Positions 9,426 to 20,551 of a stretch of 64,000 nucleotides of DNA are shown piece after piece (position 1 is the first letter of the stretch; every line of letters starts with the position of its first letter). The stretch lies in contig NZ_BMJQ01000006.1 in assembly GCF_014643535.1 (NCBI RefSeq), positions 310,001 through 374,000 of the forward strand, written 5' to 3'. Made by a program: the position numbers and the translations under genes. The notes beneath the pieces are model-generated. The model did not search any database. It worked only from the letters and a program-made list of their open reading frames with translations, and was not told the DNA's origin. The stretch comes from Aliidongia dinghuensis. GTDB lineage: Bacteria; Pseudomonadota; Alphaproteobacteria; ATCC43930; CGMCC-115725.

Positions 9426-10304
9426 ATGTTCGTCACCGCGAAGGACGGCGTCCGCCTGCATGTGGAGGCGGCCGGCGCCGGCACGCCCATCCTGTTCATT
9501 CACGAGTTCGCCGGCAATCACGGCAGTTGGGAGCCGCAGCTGCGTTTCTTCGCCCGCCGCCATCGCTGCATCGTCTACGCTGCCCGGGGCTACGCCCCGT
9601 CCGACATCCCGACGGATCCGGAGGCCTATTCCCAGGCGATAGCGGCCGACGATGCTGTGGCCGTGCTCGACGGCCTCGGCATCCCGAAGGCGCATATTGT
9701 CGGCCTGTCGATGGGCGGCTTCGCGACCGTGCATTTCGGCCTGCGCACGCCCGAGCGGGCCCTGTCGCTCACGGTCGCCGGTGCCGGCTACGGTGCCGAG
9801 AAGGCGTACGAGGCGCATTTCCGCAGCAACTCGCGCGAGGTCGCGGATAATTTCGAGCGCCTGGGGGCTGAAGTCTTCGCCAAGACCTACGCCGTCGGCG
9901 CCAGCCGCGTGCAATTCCAGAACAAGGACCCGCGCGGCTGGCAGGAGTTCGCCGACCGGCTCGCGACCCACTCGGACCTGGGCGCCGCGCTCACCATGCG
10001 CGGTGTGCAGGCGCGCCGGCCGTCGCTCTGGGACCTGGAGGACGAGCTGAAACGCATGACGGTGCCGACCCTGGTCATGGTCGGCGACGAGGACGATCAT
10101 TGCCTGCAGCCGGGTCTCTTCCTCAAGAAGACGATCCCGGCCTCAGGCCTCGCAATCTTCCCGAAGACCGGCCATACGCTTAATCTCGAAGAGCCGGCCG
10201 CCTTCAACGCCCAGCTCGCCGAATTCATCGCCCAGGTCGAGGCCGGCCGCTGGCTGCCGCGCGACCCGCGCGCCATTTCCGGCGAGATCATGCGGACGGC
10301 CTGA
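9426..10304 (+). CDS. Alpha/beta-fold hydrolase
   Basis: A 292-residue hydrolase of the alpha/beta fold. The nucleophile elbow is GLSMGG, the acid is likely in MVGDEDDH, and the catalytic His is in KTGHTLNLEEPAAFN. The oxyanion region is ILFIHEFAGNHGSWEPQL. It is similar in layout to 3-oxoadipate enol-lactonase or haloalkane dehalogenase-like esterases, but the substrate cannot be told. The ATG at 9426 is preceded by GAGGAG. The open frame extends far upstream, but that part is antisense to the MFS gene and is shadow. No signal peptide, so cytoplasmic. Confidence 0.85.
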   Translation: MFVTAKDGVRLHVEAAGAGTPILFIHEFAGNHGSWEPQLRFFARRHRCIVYAARGYAPSDIPTDPEAYSQAIAADDAVAVLDGLGIPKAHIVGLSMGGFATVHFGLRTPERALSLTVAGAGYGAEKAYEAHFRSNSREVADNFERLGAEVFAKTYAVGASRVQFQNKDPRGWQEFADRLATHSDLGAALTMRGVQARRPSLWDLEDELKRMTVPTLVMVGDEDDHCLQPGLFLKKTIPASGLAIFPKTGHTLNLEEPAAFNAQLAEFIAQVEAGRWLPRDPRAISGEIMRTA

Positions 10305-10326
10305 GCGCCGCGCGGACCCGGCCCGA

Positions 10327-10348
10327 CCGGGGCAGGAGATCGCCCCGG
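10327..10348 (+). terminator. GC-rich hairpin after the hydrolase gene
   Basis: CCGGGGC at 10327-10333 pairs with GCCCCGG at 10342-10348 around an 8-base loop, 22 bases after the hydrolase stop. There is no T-run behind it, so it is a weak terminator or an mRNA-stabilising stem. Confidence 0.35.
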
Positions 10349-10468
10349 CAAGACACAGCCCGCATCGAAAAAGCGTAAAGAATCGGTGCTTTAGTCCCGC
10401 GACCGTTCCGGGGCGCACGCATCTTCGCAGCCCATTCCTCCCAAAATCCCCATGCTGGAAGATCGCCC

Positions 10469-13231
10469 ATGCGCCTCAACGGCTTTCGCATTCGCATTGC
10501 CTTGTCCGCAACCCTGGTCCTGGGCGCGGCAGCGCCGGGCCACGCGGATGAGCCGGCCGAAGCGATCGTCAACGAGACGATCGTCGTCACCGGATCGGCG
10601 ATCAAATCCGCGGACCTATCGAGCGAACAGCCGGTGACCGTCGTCACCGCCGAAGAATTGCAGCAGTCGAGCGCCATCACGCTGCAGCAGTATCTGGACA
10701 AGGTGCCGGCCTTGGGCTTCCAGGGCCTGACGAGCGCGCAAAACTCCGTCGGCACCGCCGGTGGCTCGGGCAATAACTTCGTCGATCTGCGCAACCTCGG
10801 GCCGGCGCGCACGCTGGTCCTCGTCGACGGCAAGCGCTTCCCGCCGAGCAGCACCGGCACGTCCGAGGCGGTCGACCTCGGCAATATCCCGCTCTCGCTC
10901 ATCGACCATGTCGAGATCCTGCGCGACGGGGCCTCCACCATCTATGGCTCCGACGCGATCGGCGGCGTCATCAACATCGTGCTGAAGAAGAATTTCGATG
11001 GCGTCGAGGCCTCCGCCGAGACCGGCACCTCGACCCATGCCGACGGCACGAGCTGGGACCTGAGCTCGACGGTCGGCCACACGTTCGACCGCGGCAACCT
11101 GATGCTGAACGTCGAAGGGCAGGAGACCGACCCGATCCTGCAGCGCACGCGCACCTGGGCGCGCGACCAGTTCCTGCCGATCGAGCCCAACGGCAGCCTG
11201 ACCGTGTTCCGCAACGCGGGCGGCATCGCCGTGCTGCCCAAGAAAATCACCGATCCCGCGACCGGGCTCAGCTCGAAGCAATGGGTGTTCGGCGACGACG
11301 GCGCGTTCCACCCCTATTCGGCCGCCGACCGCTACGATCTCTCGACCAACAACGGCCTCACCATCGGCCAGTCGCGCGTCAGCGCCAATGCGCTCGGCCA
11401 GTGGGACCTGACGCCCGACGTGACCGCCTATGGCGAGATCCTGTTCACCGACCGCCAGTCTGAAACGCAGAAGGGCCCGGCGACGCTCGGGCTGACGCCG
11501 GTCACGCTCAAGTACCCGAATGGCTTCGTCGTGCCGGCGAGCGCCCCCGGCAATCCGTTCGGCGAGAACATTGTGTTGAGCAAGCTCTTCTCGCAGGTCG
11601 GCAACGAGATCGGCAATGTCGACGCCACGACCTATCGCATCCTCTCCGGACTGCGCGGCACGATCTGGGGCCGCTACGACTGGGACGTCTCCTATGGCTA
11701 TGGCCGGGCGAGCGAGCAGTTCAAGACGACCAACGCGCTCAACTTCACCCATGCGGAGCAGGAGGTGGGGCTCGTCCCCTGCTCCGCCGCGGATGTCGCC
11801 GCCGGCTGCGGGCTCGCCAACATGTTCGGCCCGCACAGCCTGACGCAGGGCGCCATCGACTATCTGCGTTATACCTCGCAATCGTCGGCCGATTTCGAGC
11901 AGCACACGGTCGACGGCACGATCACGGGCGATGTCGCCAACCTGCCGGCGGGCCCGCTCAGCCTCGCCATCGGCGGCGCCTACCGGCGCTTGAGCGGCGC
12001 CTACACGCCGGACGCCGTGACGCTCGCGGGCAACCAGCAGGGCGCCGACACGGAACCAACCGCCGGCGGCTACAGCGTGCGTGAAGGATTTCTCGAGTTC
12101 AAGGCGCCGCTCCTTGCCGATCTGCCGCTCGTCCATGAGTTCGACGCGAGCGGCTCCATGCGCTATTCGAACTATTCGAACTTCGGCGACGCGGTCACCT
12201 GGAAGGCCGGCCTCGACTGGCAGCTGACACCGGACATTCGCCTGCGCGGCGCCCGCTCGACCGGCTTCCGCGCGCCGTCGATCAGCGAGCTTTACCTTGG
12301 CCGGACGTCGGTCTCGAACGCGTTCAACGATCCCTGCGACGCCGGCGCCGGCCTGACCGCGAACCCGGTCGTGGCCGCGAACTGCCGGGCGCAAGGCCTG
12401 CCGGCGAATTACGCGCAGCCGACCAACAACTACAACACGCTTCTGGGCGGCAACCCGAAGCTCCAGCCGGAGACGTCACAGAACTGGACGTTCGGCACGG
12501 TGCTGACGCCGCGCTTCATTCCCGGCCTGTCGATCACGGCCGACTATTTCAATATCTATGTGCGCAATGCGATTTCGGCGCTGAGCGCCACGACCATCGT
12601 CCAGACCTGCTATGAGAGCGCGGGCTTGAGCGACCCGCTCTGCCGGCTGATCAGCCCGCGCGGCGGCGCCGGCAACCTTACGACCGTCAACGACATCGAG
12701 GCGAACCAGGGGGCGGTCAAGACCAACGGCCTCGACGTCGCCGTCGACTATGGCTTCGACGTGAAGGCGCTCGGCCTCGGCGACAACGGCCATATCGAGC
12801 TGACCGACGCCTCGACCTTCACCTTCAGCTATCTCGCCCAAGCCGGCGCCGGCGGCAAGTTCGTCCAATTGGCCGGCACCGTCGATCAGCCGACCAGCGC
12901 CACCAACCCGGGCTCGATCCCGCATTTCCGCTCGACCGGGACCCTGTCATACGAGCTCGGGCCCGCACGCTTCGCCTGGACCACCCGCTTCATCGGCGGC
13001 GTCCACGCGCTGGGTGCCGACCTGGCCGAGACCGGCAACCGGACGGCCGCCGTGTTCTACCACGACATCGTCGGCAGCTATCAGCTGGGCCGGGTCACGC
13101 TCATCGCCGGCATCGACAACCTGTTCGACAAGAACCCGCCGTTCTATGACGACGGCACGGTCAACACGAGCGAATACACCTACGACGTCATTGGCCGGTT
13201 CTTCTATGCGAAGGCGGTGGTGCGGTTCTAG
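10469..13231 (+). CDS. TonB-dependent outer-membrane receptor
   Basis: A 920-residue outer-membrane receptor for TonB-driven uptake. Residues 1-26 form a signal peptide (cleavage after GHA), followed by a TonB box candidate ETIVVTGSAIK near residue 36. The plug domain has VTVVTAEELQQ and the conserved IYGSDAIGGVINIVLKK around residue 165. The C-terminus ends YAKAVVRF with the terminal Phe needed for barrel insertion. The style resembles receptors of sphingomonads and related alphaproteobacteria. A GGAAGA site precedes the ATG. No partner lipoprotein, TonB, Fur box or riboswitch is visible, so the ligand is unknown. Confidence 0.9.
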   Translation: MRLNGFRIRIALSATLVLGAAAPGHADEPAEAIVNETIVVTGSAIKSADLSSEQPVTVVTAEELQQSSAITLQQYLDKVPALGFQGLTSAQNSVGTAGGSGNNFVDLRNLGPARTLVLVDGKRFPPSSTGTSEAVDLGNIPLSLIDHVEILRDGASTIYGSDAIGGVINIVLKKNFDGVEASAETGTSTHADGTSWDLSSTVGHTFDRGNLMLNVEGQETDPILQRTRTWARDQFLPIEPNGSLTVFRNAGGIAVLPKKITDPATGLSSKQWVFGDDGAFHPYSAADRYDLSTNNGLTIGQSRVSANALGQWDLTPDVTAYGEILFTDRQSETQKGPATLGLTPVTLKYPNGFVVPASAPGNPFGENIVLSKLFSQVGNEIGNVDATTYRILSGLRGTIWGRYDWDVSYGYGRASEQFKTTNALNFTHAEQEVGLVPCSAADVAAGCGLANMFGPHSLTQGAIDYLRYTSQSSADFEQHTVDGTITGDVANLPAGPLSLAIGGAYRRLSGAYTPDAVTLAGNQQGADTEPTAGGYSVREGFLEFKAPLLADLPLVHEFDASGSMRYSNYSNFGDAVTWKAGLDWQLTPDIRLRGARSTGFRAPSISELYLGRTSVSNAFNDPCDAGAGLTANPVVAANCRAQGLPANYAQPTNNYNTLLGGNPKLQPETSQNWTFGTVLTPRFIPGLSITADYFNIYVRNAISALSATTIVQTCYESAGLSDPLCRLISPRGGAGNLTTVNDIEANQGAVKTNGLDVAVDYGFDVKALGLGDNGHIELTDASTFTFSYLAQAGAGGKFVQLAGTVDQPTSATNPGSIPHFRSTGTLSYELGPARFAWTTRFIGGVHALGADLAETGNRTAAVFYHDIVGSYQLGRVTLIAGIDNLFDKNPPFYDDGTVNTSEYTYDVIGRFFYAKAVVRF

Positions 13232-13370
13232 CCGGCGCCGTCGACCCTGAGCGTGTCGCCGGTGACCGAGCGCGCCGCGCCGGAGGCGAGGAAGGCGACG
13301 GCAAACGGGGCTTCTGCCCAAGCATGAGGCGACGAGCCCAGAGACAACGGCGCCAAATCGTTCCATGATC
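13228..13370 (-). pseudogene. C-terminal remnant of a short-chain dehydrogenase/reductase (SDR)
   Basis: The 328-base gap between the TonB receptor and the ABC operon is not empty. On the minus strand, ending in TAG at 13228, the frame reads AVAFLASGAARSVTGDTLRV followed by DGAG. This is the standard SDR C-terminus (AVAFLAS-D/G-AA, VTG, L-VDG). Upstream of it the frame degrades within about 35 codons and no Rossmann motif or catalytic Tyr-x-x-x-Lys is present. It overlaps the last three bases of the receptor gene. It is best read as a relic left by a deletion or rearrangement. Confidence 0.6.
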
Positions 13371-13559
13371 GCGCGGACCGAGCCCACGCCCTTGTCCCGG
13401 GGCGCACGGCCCGGGGCTGGCACGCTTTTCATCGAAATGTCCCGGGTTCCCGTGAAATCGGCAGCGGCTCAATGCGCTGCGCCAACCCGCCGGTCCGCTC
13501 AGGCACGCAGATTGCTTGGTCACTCGTCGAACAGAACATCGCGGTGAGGAAGCCACACC

Positions 13560-15146
13560 ATGAAACGTCGCTCGTTCCTGACCACTGCCGCCGCCGCCGG
13601 CGCCGCTCTCGCAGCACCACGGCTCAGTCTTGCCCAGAATACGCGGGTCCTGAAGTTCGTGCCGCAGGCCAACCTCTCGTCGATGGACGCGGTGGCCGGC
13701 ACCCAATATGTCGTGCGCAACGCCGCCATGATGGTGTGGGACACGCTCTATGGCGTGGACAGCACGGTCACGCCGAAGCCGCAGATGTGCGAAGGCCACG
13801 AGGTCAACGCCGACTTCACCCAATGGACGTTCAAGCTCAGGGACGGCCTCAAATGGCATGACGGCGAGAAGGTCACGACGCGCGACGTGATCGCGAGCCT
13901 CCAGCGCTGGATGGTGCGCGACACCATGGGCCAGCGCATCAAGGCCTCGATGGACGCGCTCGAAGCGGTCGACGACCGGACGTTCCGCTTCCGGCTCAAC
14001 AAGCCGTTCCCGAAGATGCTGTTCGCGCTCGGCAAGACCAACGCCCCGGTGGCGCTGATGATGCCGGAGCGCATCGCGAAGACCGACCCGTTCCAGCTCA
14101 TCAAGGAATATGTCGGCTCGGGGCCCATGAAGTTCAAAGCCGACGAGTGGGTCCCGGGTGCGCGCGCCGTGTTCGAGCGGTTCGACGGCTATGCGCTGCG
14201 CCAGGAGCCGGCGTCCTGGAATGCCGGCGGCAAGAAGATGAACTTCGACCGCATCGAATGGATCATCCTGCCCGACAGTGCCACGGCGAGTGCTGCCCTC
14301 CAGAACGGCGAGGTCGACTGGTGGGAGAATCCCATCGCCGACGTGGTGCCGCTCCTGAAGAAGAACCGCAACATCAGCGTCGATATCGGCGATCCGCTCG
14401 GCAATATCGGCAGCTTCCGCATGAACCACCTGAACCCGCCGTTCGACAAGGTGGCCGTCCGGCGCGCGGTCATGATGGCGCTGTCGCAGGCCGACTACAT
14501 GCAGGCGGTCATGGGCGACGACCCGTCGCTGTGGAAACCGTGTCCGAGCTTCTTTACCCCCGGCACGGCGCTCTATACCGAAGTGGGCGGCGAGTTGCTG
14601 AAGGGGCCGCGCGACATCGAAGGAGCGAAGCGCGCGCTCCACGAAGGCGGCTACAACGGCGAGCGCATCGAGCTCCTGGTGCCGGTCGACGTGCCGATCA
14701 CCAAGGCGGAGGGTGAGGTCACGGCCGACCTCTTGAAGAAGATCGGCATGGACGTGAACTACGTCGCCGCCGACTGGGGCACGGTCGGCACCCGCCGGGC
14801 CAAGAAGGATCCGGTCGACAAGGGCGGCTGGAACATCTTCCACACCTGGCACGCCGGCGCCGACTGCATCAATCCGGCGCCCTATACGGCGCTCGACGCC
14901 GGCGGCGACAGCGCCTGGTTCGGCTGGCCGAAGTCGGACGCGGTGCAGGCCGGCATCGCCCAATGGTACAGCGCCGCCGACCCTGCTGCCGAAAAGGCCG
15001 CGGCCGAGGCGATCAACCGGGCGTCGTTCGAGAACGTCAGCTACATCCCGACCGGCTTCTTCCTGATGCACACCGCCTGGCGCAAGAACGTCTCGGGCAT
15101 CGTCAAGGCGCCGTTCCCGGTGTTCTGGGGGGTCGAGAAGGCCTAG
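13560..15146 (+). CDS. Peptide/dipeptide ABC transporter substrate-binding protein
   Basis: A 528-residue periplasmic binding protein of the extracellular solute-binding family 5 (DppA/OppA-like). The N-terminus MKRRSFLTTAAAAGAALAAP has a twin-arginine style signal, so it may be exported folded. Family features include WTFKLRDGLKWHDGEKVTTRDV near residue 90 and NHLNPPFDKVAVRRAVMMAL near residue 295. It heads an operon with two permeases and two ATPases and would deliver peptides or modified amino acids to them. GAGGAAG precedes the ATG. The enzymes downstream suggest D-amino-acid-containing or N-blocked ligands, but this is inference. Confidence 0.9.
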   Translation: MKRRSFLTTAAAAGAALAAPRLSLAQNTRVLKFVPQANLSSMDAVAGTQYVVRNAAMMVWDTLYGVDSTVTPKPQMCEGHEVNADFTQWTFKLRDGLKWHDGEKVTTRDVIASLQRWMVRDTMGQRIKASMDALEAVDDRTFRFRLNKPFPKMLFALGKTNAPVALMMPERIAKTDPFQLIKEYVGSGPMKFKADEWVPGARAVFERFDGYALRQEPASWNAGGKKMNFDRIEWIILPDSATASAALQNGEVDWWENPIADVVPLLKKNRNISVDIGDPLGNIGSFRMNHLNPPFDKVAVRRAVMMALSQADYMQAVMGDDPSLWKPCPSFFTPGTALYTEVGGELLKGPRDIEGAKRALHEGGYNGERIELLVPVDVPITKAEGEVTADLLKKIGMDVNYVAADWGTVGTRRAKKDPVDKGGWNIFHTWHAGADCINPAPYTALDAGGDSAWFGWPKSDAVQAGIAQWYSAADPAAEKAAAEAINRASFENVSYIPTGFFLMHTAWRKNVSGIVKAPFPVFWGVEKA

Positions 15147-15151
15147 GCGCG

Positions 15152-16108
15152 ATGTTCGCCTATATTCTGCGCCGCGTGCTGGCCACCATCCCGATCATGG
15201 TGGTGGTGGGCCTGCTCGTGTTCTCGCTGCTCTACCTGGCGCCGGGCGACCCGGCCGCGATCATCGCCGGCGACCAGGCGTCGCCGGCCGATATCGAGCG
15301 CATCCGCGTGGCACTCGGCCTCGACCGGCCGTTCCTGGTCCGCTTCAGCAGCTGGGCCTGGGACGTGCTGCGCGGCAACCTCGGCAACTCGGTCTTCACC
15401 AACCTGCCGGTCACGACCATGATCGCCCAGCGGATTCAGCCGACGCTGTCGCTGATGGCGGTGACGCTCGTGTTCTCGCTCGTGACCGCCATCCCGCTCG
15501 GCGTCGCGGCGGCCTGGAAGCAGGGCTCGGCGATCGACCGCTTCGCCATGCTGATCTCGACCGCCGGCTTCTCCGTGCCGGTCTACGTGGTGGGCTACGT
15601 GCTGGCCTACGTCTTCGCGCTCGACGGGTTCGATCTCGGCATCGGCGTTTTCCCGGTGCAGGGCTACACGCCGATCGAGGACGGCATCGGCCCCTGGTTC
15701 ATGAACCTGTTGCTGCCGTCGATCGCCCTCGGCCTCGTCTATATGGCGCTCATCGCGCGCATCACGCGCGCCACCATGCTGGAGGTGCTGAGCCAGGACT
15801 ATGTCCGGACCGCACGCGCCAAGGGTGCGGGCCAGGGCTCGATCCTGTTCGTGCATGCGCTCAAGAACGCGGCCGTGCCGATCGTCACCGTCGTCGGCAT
15901 CGGCTTCGCGACGCTCATCGGCGGCGCGGTCGTGACCGAGAGCGTGTTCGCCATCCCGGGCCTGGGTCGCTTGACCGTCGACGCGATCACCCGGCGCGAC
16001 TACCCGATCATCCAGGGCGTCGTCCTCATGTTCAGCTTCGTCTATGTGCTGATCAACCTGGGCGTGGACCTGCTCTATACCCTGTTCGATCCGAGGATCC
16101 GCTATTGA
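15152..16108 (+). CDS. Peptide ABC transporter permease, DppB type
   Basis: A 318-residue inner-membrane permease with about six helices. The start MFAYILRRVLATIPIMVVVG and the cytoplasmic EAA-type loop around DYVRTARAKGAGQGSILFVH are typical of DppB/OppB. It forms the membrane channel with the next gene. The ATG at 15152 lies 5 bases after the stop of the binding-protein gene; the longer open frame upstream is shadow. The TGA overlaps the start of the next permease. Confidence 0.9.
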   Translation: MFAYILRRVLATIPIMVVVGLLVFSLLYLAPGDPAAIIAGDQASPADIERIRVALGLDRPFLVRFSSWAWDVLRGNLGNSVFTNLPVTTMIAQRIQPTLSLMAVTLVFSLVTAIPLGVAAAWKQGSAIDRFAMLISTAGFSVPVYVVGYVLAYVFALDGFDLGIGVFPVQGYTPIEDGIGPWFMNLLLPSIALGLVYMALIARITRATMLEVLSQDYVRTARAKGAGQGSILFVHALKNAAVPIVTVVGIGFATLIGGAVVTESVFAIPGLGRLTVDAITRRDYPIIQGVVLMFSFVYVLINLGVDLLYTLFDPRIRY

Positions 16109-17010
16109 GCCTGCCCGTCGAACCGACCTATCTGGCGGCGCCGGCCCTGCCGGACGTGTTGCCGCCGCGCAAGGCGCGCAGCCGGGCGATGCGGTTCGTC
16201 CGCCGCCATCCCTCGATCGTGCTGGGCGGCCTGCTGCTGGCGCTGATCGTGCTGGTGGCGGTGCTCGCCCCCTATCTCTTCACCATGGACCCGACCGCGC
16301 TGTCGCCGGCCCGGCGTACGCGGGCACCATCGGCGCAATATTGGTTCGGCACCGACATGCTGGGGCGCGACATCTATTCCCGCGTCGTCTATGGCGCGCG
16401 GATCTCGCTGTTCGTGGGCTTCGCCGTCTCGGCGGTGTCGTCGGTCATCGGCACGGCGATCGGCCTTTGCTCCGGCTTCATCCGCGCGCTCGATGCCGTG
16501 GTGATGCGGGTGATGGACGGGCTCATGTCCGTGCCATCGATCCTGCTCGCCATCGCCTTCATGGCGCTCCTGGGCGCCTCGGTCCCGAACGTAGTCATCA
16601 CCATTTCGATCGCCGAGATCCCGCGGGTCGCGCGTCTCGTGCGCGGCGTCGTGTTGTCGCTGCGCGAGCAGCCCTACGTCGAGGCGGCGGTCACGTCCGG
16701 CACCCGCACGCTCAAGATCATCTGGCGCCATATCCTGCCCAATACGCTGGCACCGATCATCGTCCAGGCGACCTTCGTCTGCGCATCCGCGATGCTGACC
16801 GAGGCGACGCTCTCGTTCATCGGCGCCGGCACGCCGCCCGACATCCCGTCCTGGGGCAACATCATGTCCGAAGGCCGGGCGCTCTGGCAGGTGAAGCCGT
16901 TCATCGTGTTCTTCCCGGCGCTGTTCCTCTCCATCACCGTGCTCGCGGTCAACATGCTGGGCGATGGGCTGCGCGACGCGCTCGACCCGCGTCTCGCCAA
17001 GCGGATCTGA
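16105..17010 (+). CDS. Peptide ABC transporter permease, DppC type
   Basis: A 301-residue permease, partner of the DppB-type protein. It has the DppC N-terminal segment [21 protein letters not shown], the conserved [19 protein letters not shown], and the EAA loop around [20 protein letters not shown]. The start appears to be the TTG at 16105, which overlaps the previous TGA by four bases (TTGA). An ATG 28 codons further in is an alternative but would remove the conserved cytoplasmic N-terminus. Confidence 0.88.
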   Translation: MSLPVEPTYLAAPALPDVLPPRKARSRAMRFVRRHPSIVLGGLLLALIVLVAVLAPYLFTMDPTALSPARRTRAPSAQYWFGTDMLGRDIYSRVVYGARISLFVGFAVSAVSSVIGTAIGLCSGFIRALDAVVMRVMDGLMSVPSILLAIAFMALLGASVPNVVITISIAEIPRVARLVRGVVLSLREQPYVEAAVTSGTRTLKIIWRHILPNTLAPIIVQATFVCASAMLTEATLSFIGAGTPPDIPSWGNIMSEGRALWQVKPFIVFFPALFLSITVLAVNMLGDGLRDALDPRLAKRI

Positions 17011-17013
17011 GCC

Positions 17014-18008
<995 letters not shown>

Positions 18009-18012
<4 letters not shown>

Positions 18013-19007
18013 GCGCCGTCTCCACGAATGGGCGGCCCCTGCTCGAAGTCCACGCGCTGAAGAAGCATTTCCCCTTGAAAGGGGGCCTCTTCGGCCAGCG
18101 CAAAAGTGTCGTCTATGCGCTCGACGGCATCAGCTTCAATCTCGACCGCGGCGAGACCCTGTCGATCGTCGGCGAGTCGGGTTGCGGCAAGTCGACGCTG
18201 GGCAAGACCATCCTGCGCCTGCTCGAGCCGACGGATGGTGCCGTCATGCTCGACGGCAAGCGGGTCGACAATGTGCCGCGCTCGAGCCTCGGCGACTTCC
18301 GCCGCCGGGTGCAGGTCGTGTTCCAGGACCCGTTCTCCAGCCTCAACCCGCGTCAGCGCGTGCGCGACATCATCGCCGAGCCGATCGTGAATTTCGGCCT
18401 CGCCCGCGGCAAGGAACTGGACGAGCGTGTCGCGGCCTTGATCGACAAGGTGCGGCTGCCGCGCGACGCCATGAACCGCTTCCCGCATGAATTCTCAGGC
18501 GGGCAGCGCCAGCGCATCGGCATCGCCCGGGCATTGGCCCCGGGCGCCGACCTCATCATCTGCGACGAGGCGGTCTCGGCCCTGGACGTCTCGGTCAAGG
18601 CGCAGATCGTTAATCTGCTGTCGGACCTGCAGGACGAGCTGGGCCTGGCACTCCTATTCATCAGCCATGATCTCGCGATCGTCGAGCACCTGACCCATCG
18701 GGTCGCGGTCATGTATCTGGGCAAGATCGTGGAGTTGGCCGACCGGCGGACCTTGTTCGCGCAGCCGCACCATCCCTATACGCGGGCGTTGCTCTCCGCC
18801 GTGCCGGTGCCGGACCCGACGGAGAAGCGCAGCCGCATCATCCTCAAGGGCGACGTGCCGAGCCCGATCGACCCGCCCGCCGGCTGCCGCTTCCAGACGC
18901 GCTGCCCCTATGCCTTCGACCGATGCCGCCGCGAGGAGCCGGAGCTGCGGCCGACCGCCGCACCGGGCCAGACGGCGGCCTGCCATCTGGATATCATCCC
19001 GGCCTGA
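18009..19007 (+). CDS. Peptide ABC transporter ATPase, DppF type
   Basis: The second 332-residue ATPase of the importer. Walker A is [13 protein letters not shown], the signature is [19 protein letters not shown], and Walker B is [13 protein letters not shown]. The C-terminus carries the Cys-containing oligopeptide motif [14 protein letters not shown]. It pairs with the DppD-type subunit as a heterodimer. It is followed 25 bases later by the MlrC-type peptidase gene, preceded by GAGGAAAG. Confidence 0.92.
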
Positions 19008-19032
19008 TCCGACGCGTTGAGGAAAGCCCATC

Positions 19033-20538
19033 ATGGCGGCCAAGCCGATCCGCATCGCCGTGCTCAAGTTCTCGCACGAGACCGTCACCTTCCTGCCCTA
19101 TGACACGACTGAGGCCGACTTCACGTTCGAAGGCTCGCCGGCCAAGGGCGAGGCGCTGCTGGCCGCGGAGCCACGTTCCTATCTCGGCGGCTTCGTCAAG
19201 GTCGCGCGCGAGTTCGACGGGGTGGAGCTCATCGGCATCGAATCGCCGCTCGAGGCCAAGACCGGCTCCGGCTCGGGCTGGCTGACGCGCGACACCTACG
19301 AGCATTTCGTCGCCCGGATGATTGCGGGCATCGTGGCGGACGGCCCGTTCGACGGCGTCTACATGGCGCTGCACGGCGCCATGGCGGTGCGCGGCGTGCC
19401 GCGTCCGGAAGCGGAGCTCGCCCGGCGCGTGCGGGCAATCGTCGGACCCGAGGCCTTCATCGCGGCGACCTTCGATCCGCACGGCAACGAGGACGCGGAG
19501 TTCCTCCGCCACGCCAACCTGGCATTCACCGTGAAATATTTCCCGCACTATGACGACTATCTGCAGGGCGAGCGAGCGGCGCGCACTCTGGTGCGGGCGA
19601 TCCGCGGCGATTACCGGCCGGCGACCGTCACGATCAAGGTGCCGATCATTTCGCCGACCGTCCTGCAATGGACCGGCGCCTCGCCCTGGATGGATCTGGT
19701 GCAGCGGGCACTCACCTGGGAGGCGCGCGAGCCCGATGTCTACGTCAATTTCTTCTTCGGCTTTCCCTGGGCCGACGTGCCCGACGTGGGCATGACCTTC
19801 CAGGTCCAGACCAACGGCCAGCCGGAGCTTGCGCGCAAGATCGCCCGCGACATGGCGGAAGCCGCCTGGCGCAAGCGGGAGGCGCTCGTCCACACGACGA
19901 AGATCCACCAGATCGCGTATGGCGTTGTGCTCGCCGCCCAAGCCGTCGCCAACGGCCGGACGCCGGTGGTCCTCGCCGACCATAGCGACCGGTCCGGCTA
20001 CGCCACCTGGCTGCTCCGCGCGATCGTCGAGCGGCCGCTGTCGAAGACGCTCATCGCGACCGTGACGGATGCCGAGGCGGTCGATGCGCTGCTGGCTGCC
20101 GGCGTCAAACCCGGCGATCCGTTCGACCGGGCGATCGGCGGGCGCGCCGACGTCTCGGCCGGCGCACCGGTGCGCATCCGGGGCACAGTGCTGCGCGTGA
20201 CCAAGGGGCTCGGCCGCAACGACGGCGACCATTGGATCCACGTCGGCTTCGGCGACGGCAACGTGCTGTTGCTGAGCCGCTATCTGGCCCAGGTGATCGA
20301 AACCCGGTCGCTCATCGAGGCCGGGCTCGATCCCGACGCCTTCGACGTGATCGCGCTCAAGTCGCGCGTCCATTTCCGGCGTGGCTTCGACGACACCGGC
20401 TTCGCCCGGACCATCCTCCTGGTCGAGCCCGACGAGCCGTTCCTCGGCACGGTGCGCCTCGAAGGGCTGCCGTACGAGACCGTCGATCTCCAGGCCTACT
20501 ATCCCTACGGCAATCCCGCCTTCGAAATCCCCGACTAA
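19033..20538 (+). CDS. M81 family metallopeptidase (MlrC/microcystinase C-like)
   Basis: A 501-residue zinc peptidase of family M81, named after MlrC of microcystin degradation, which cleaves linear peptides with unusual residues. Metal-ligand candidates lie in the N-terminal domain: His114 in ALHGAM, and Asp148 and His150 in FDPHGNEDAEF. The C-terminal MlrC domain follows from about residue 300 (VVLADHSDRSGYATW). No signal peptide, so cytoplasmic. In bacteria that do not use microcystin this family is common next to dipeptide importers, as here, and probably trims imported modified peptides. Confidence 0.85.
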   Translation: MAAKPIRIAVLKFSHETVTFLPYDTTEADFTFEGSPAKGEALLAAEPRSYLGGFVKVAREFDGVELIGIESPLEAKTGSGSGWLTRDTYEHFVARMIAGIVADGPFDGVYMALHGAMAVRGVPRPEAELARRVRAIVGPEAFIAATFDPHGNEDAEFLRHANLAFTVKYFPHYDDYLQGERAARTLVRAIRGDYRPATVTIKVPIISPTVLQWTGASPWMDLVQRALTWEAREPDVYVNFFFGFPWADVPDVGMTFQVQTNGQPELARKIARDMAEAAWRKREALVHTTKIHQIAYGVVLAAQAVANGRTPVVLADHSDRSGYATWLLRAIVERPLSKTLIATVTDAEAVDALLAAGVKPGDPFDRAIGGRADVSAGAPVRIRGTVLRVTKGLGRNDGDHWIHVGFGDGNVLLLSRYLAQVIETRSLIEAGLDPDAFDVIALKSRVHFRRGFDDTGFARTILLVEPDEPFLGTVRLEGLPYETVDLQAYYPYGNPAFEIPD

Positions 20539-20551
20539 GGAGTTTCCACCC

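Noticed and set aside
10616..12394. 592-residue open frame on the minus strand
   Set aside because: Antisense to the TonB receptor; no motif and no ribosome-binding site.
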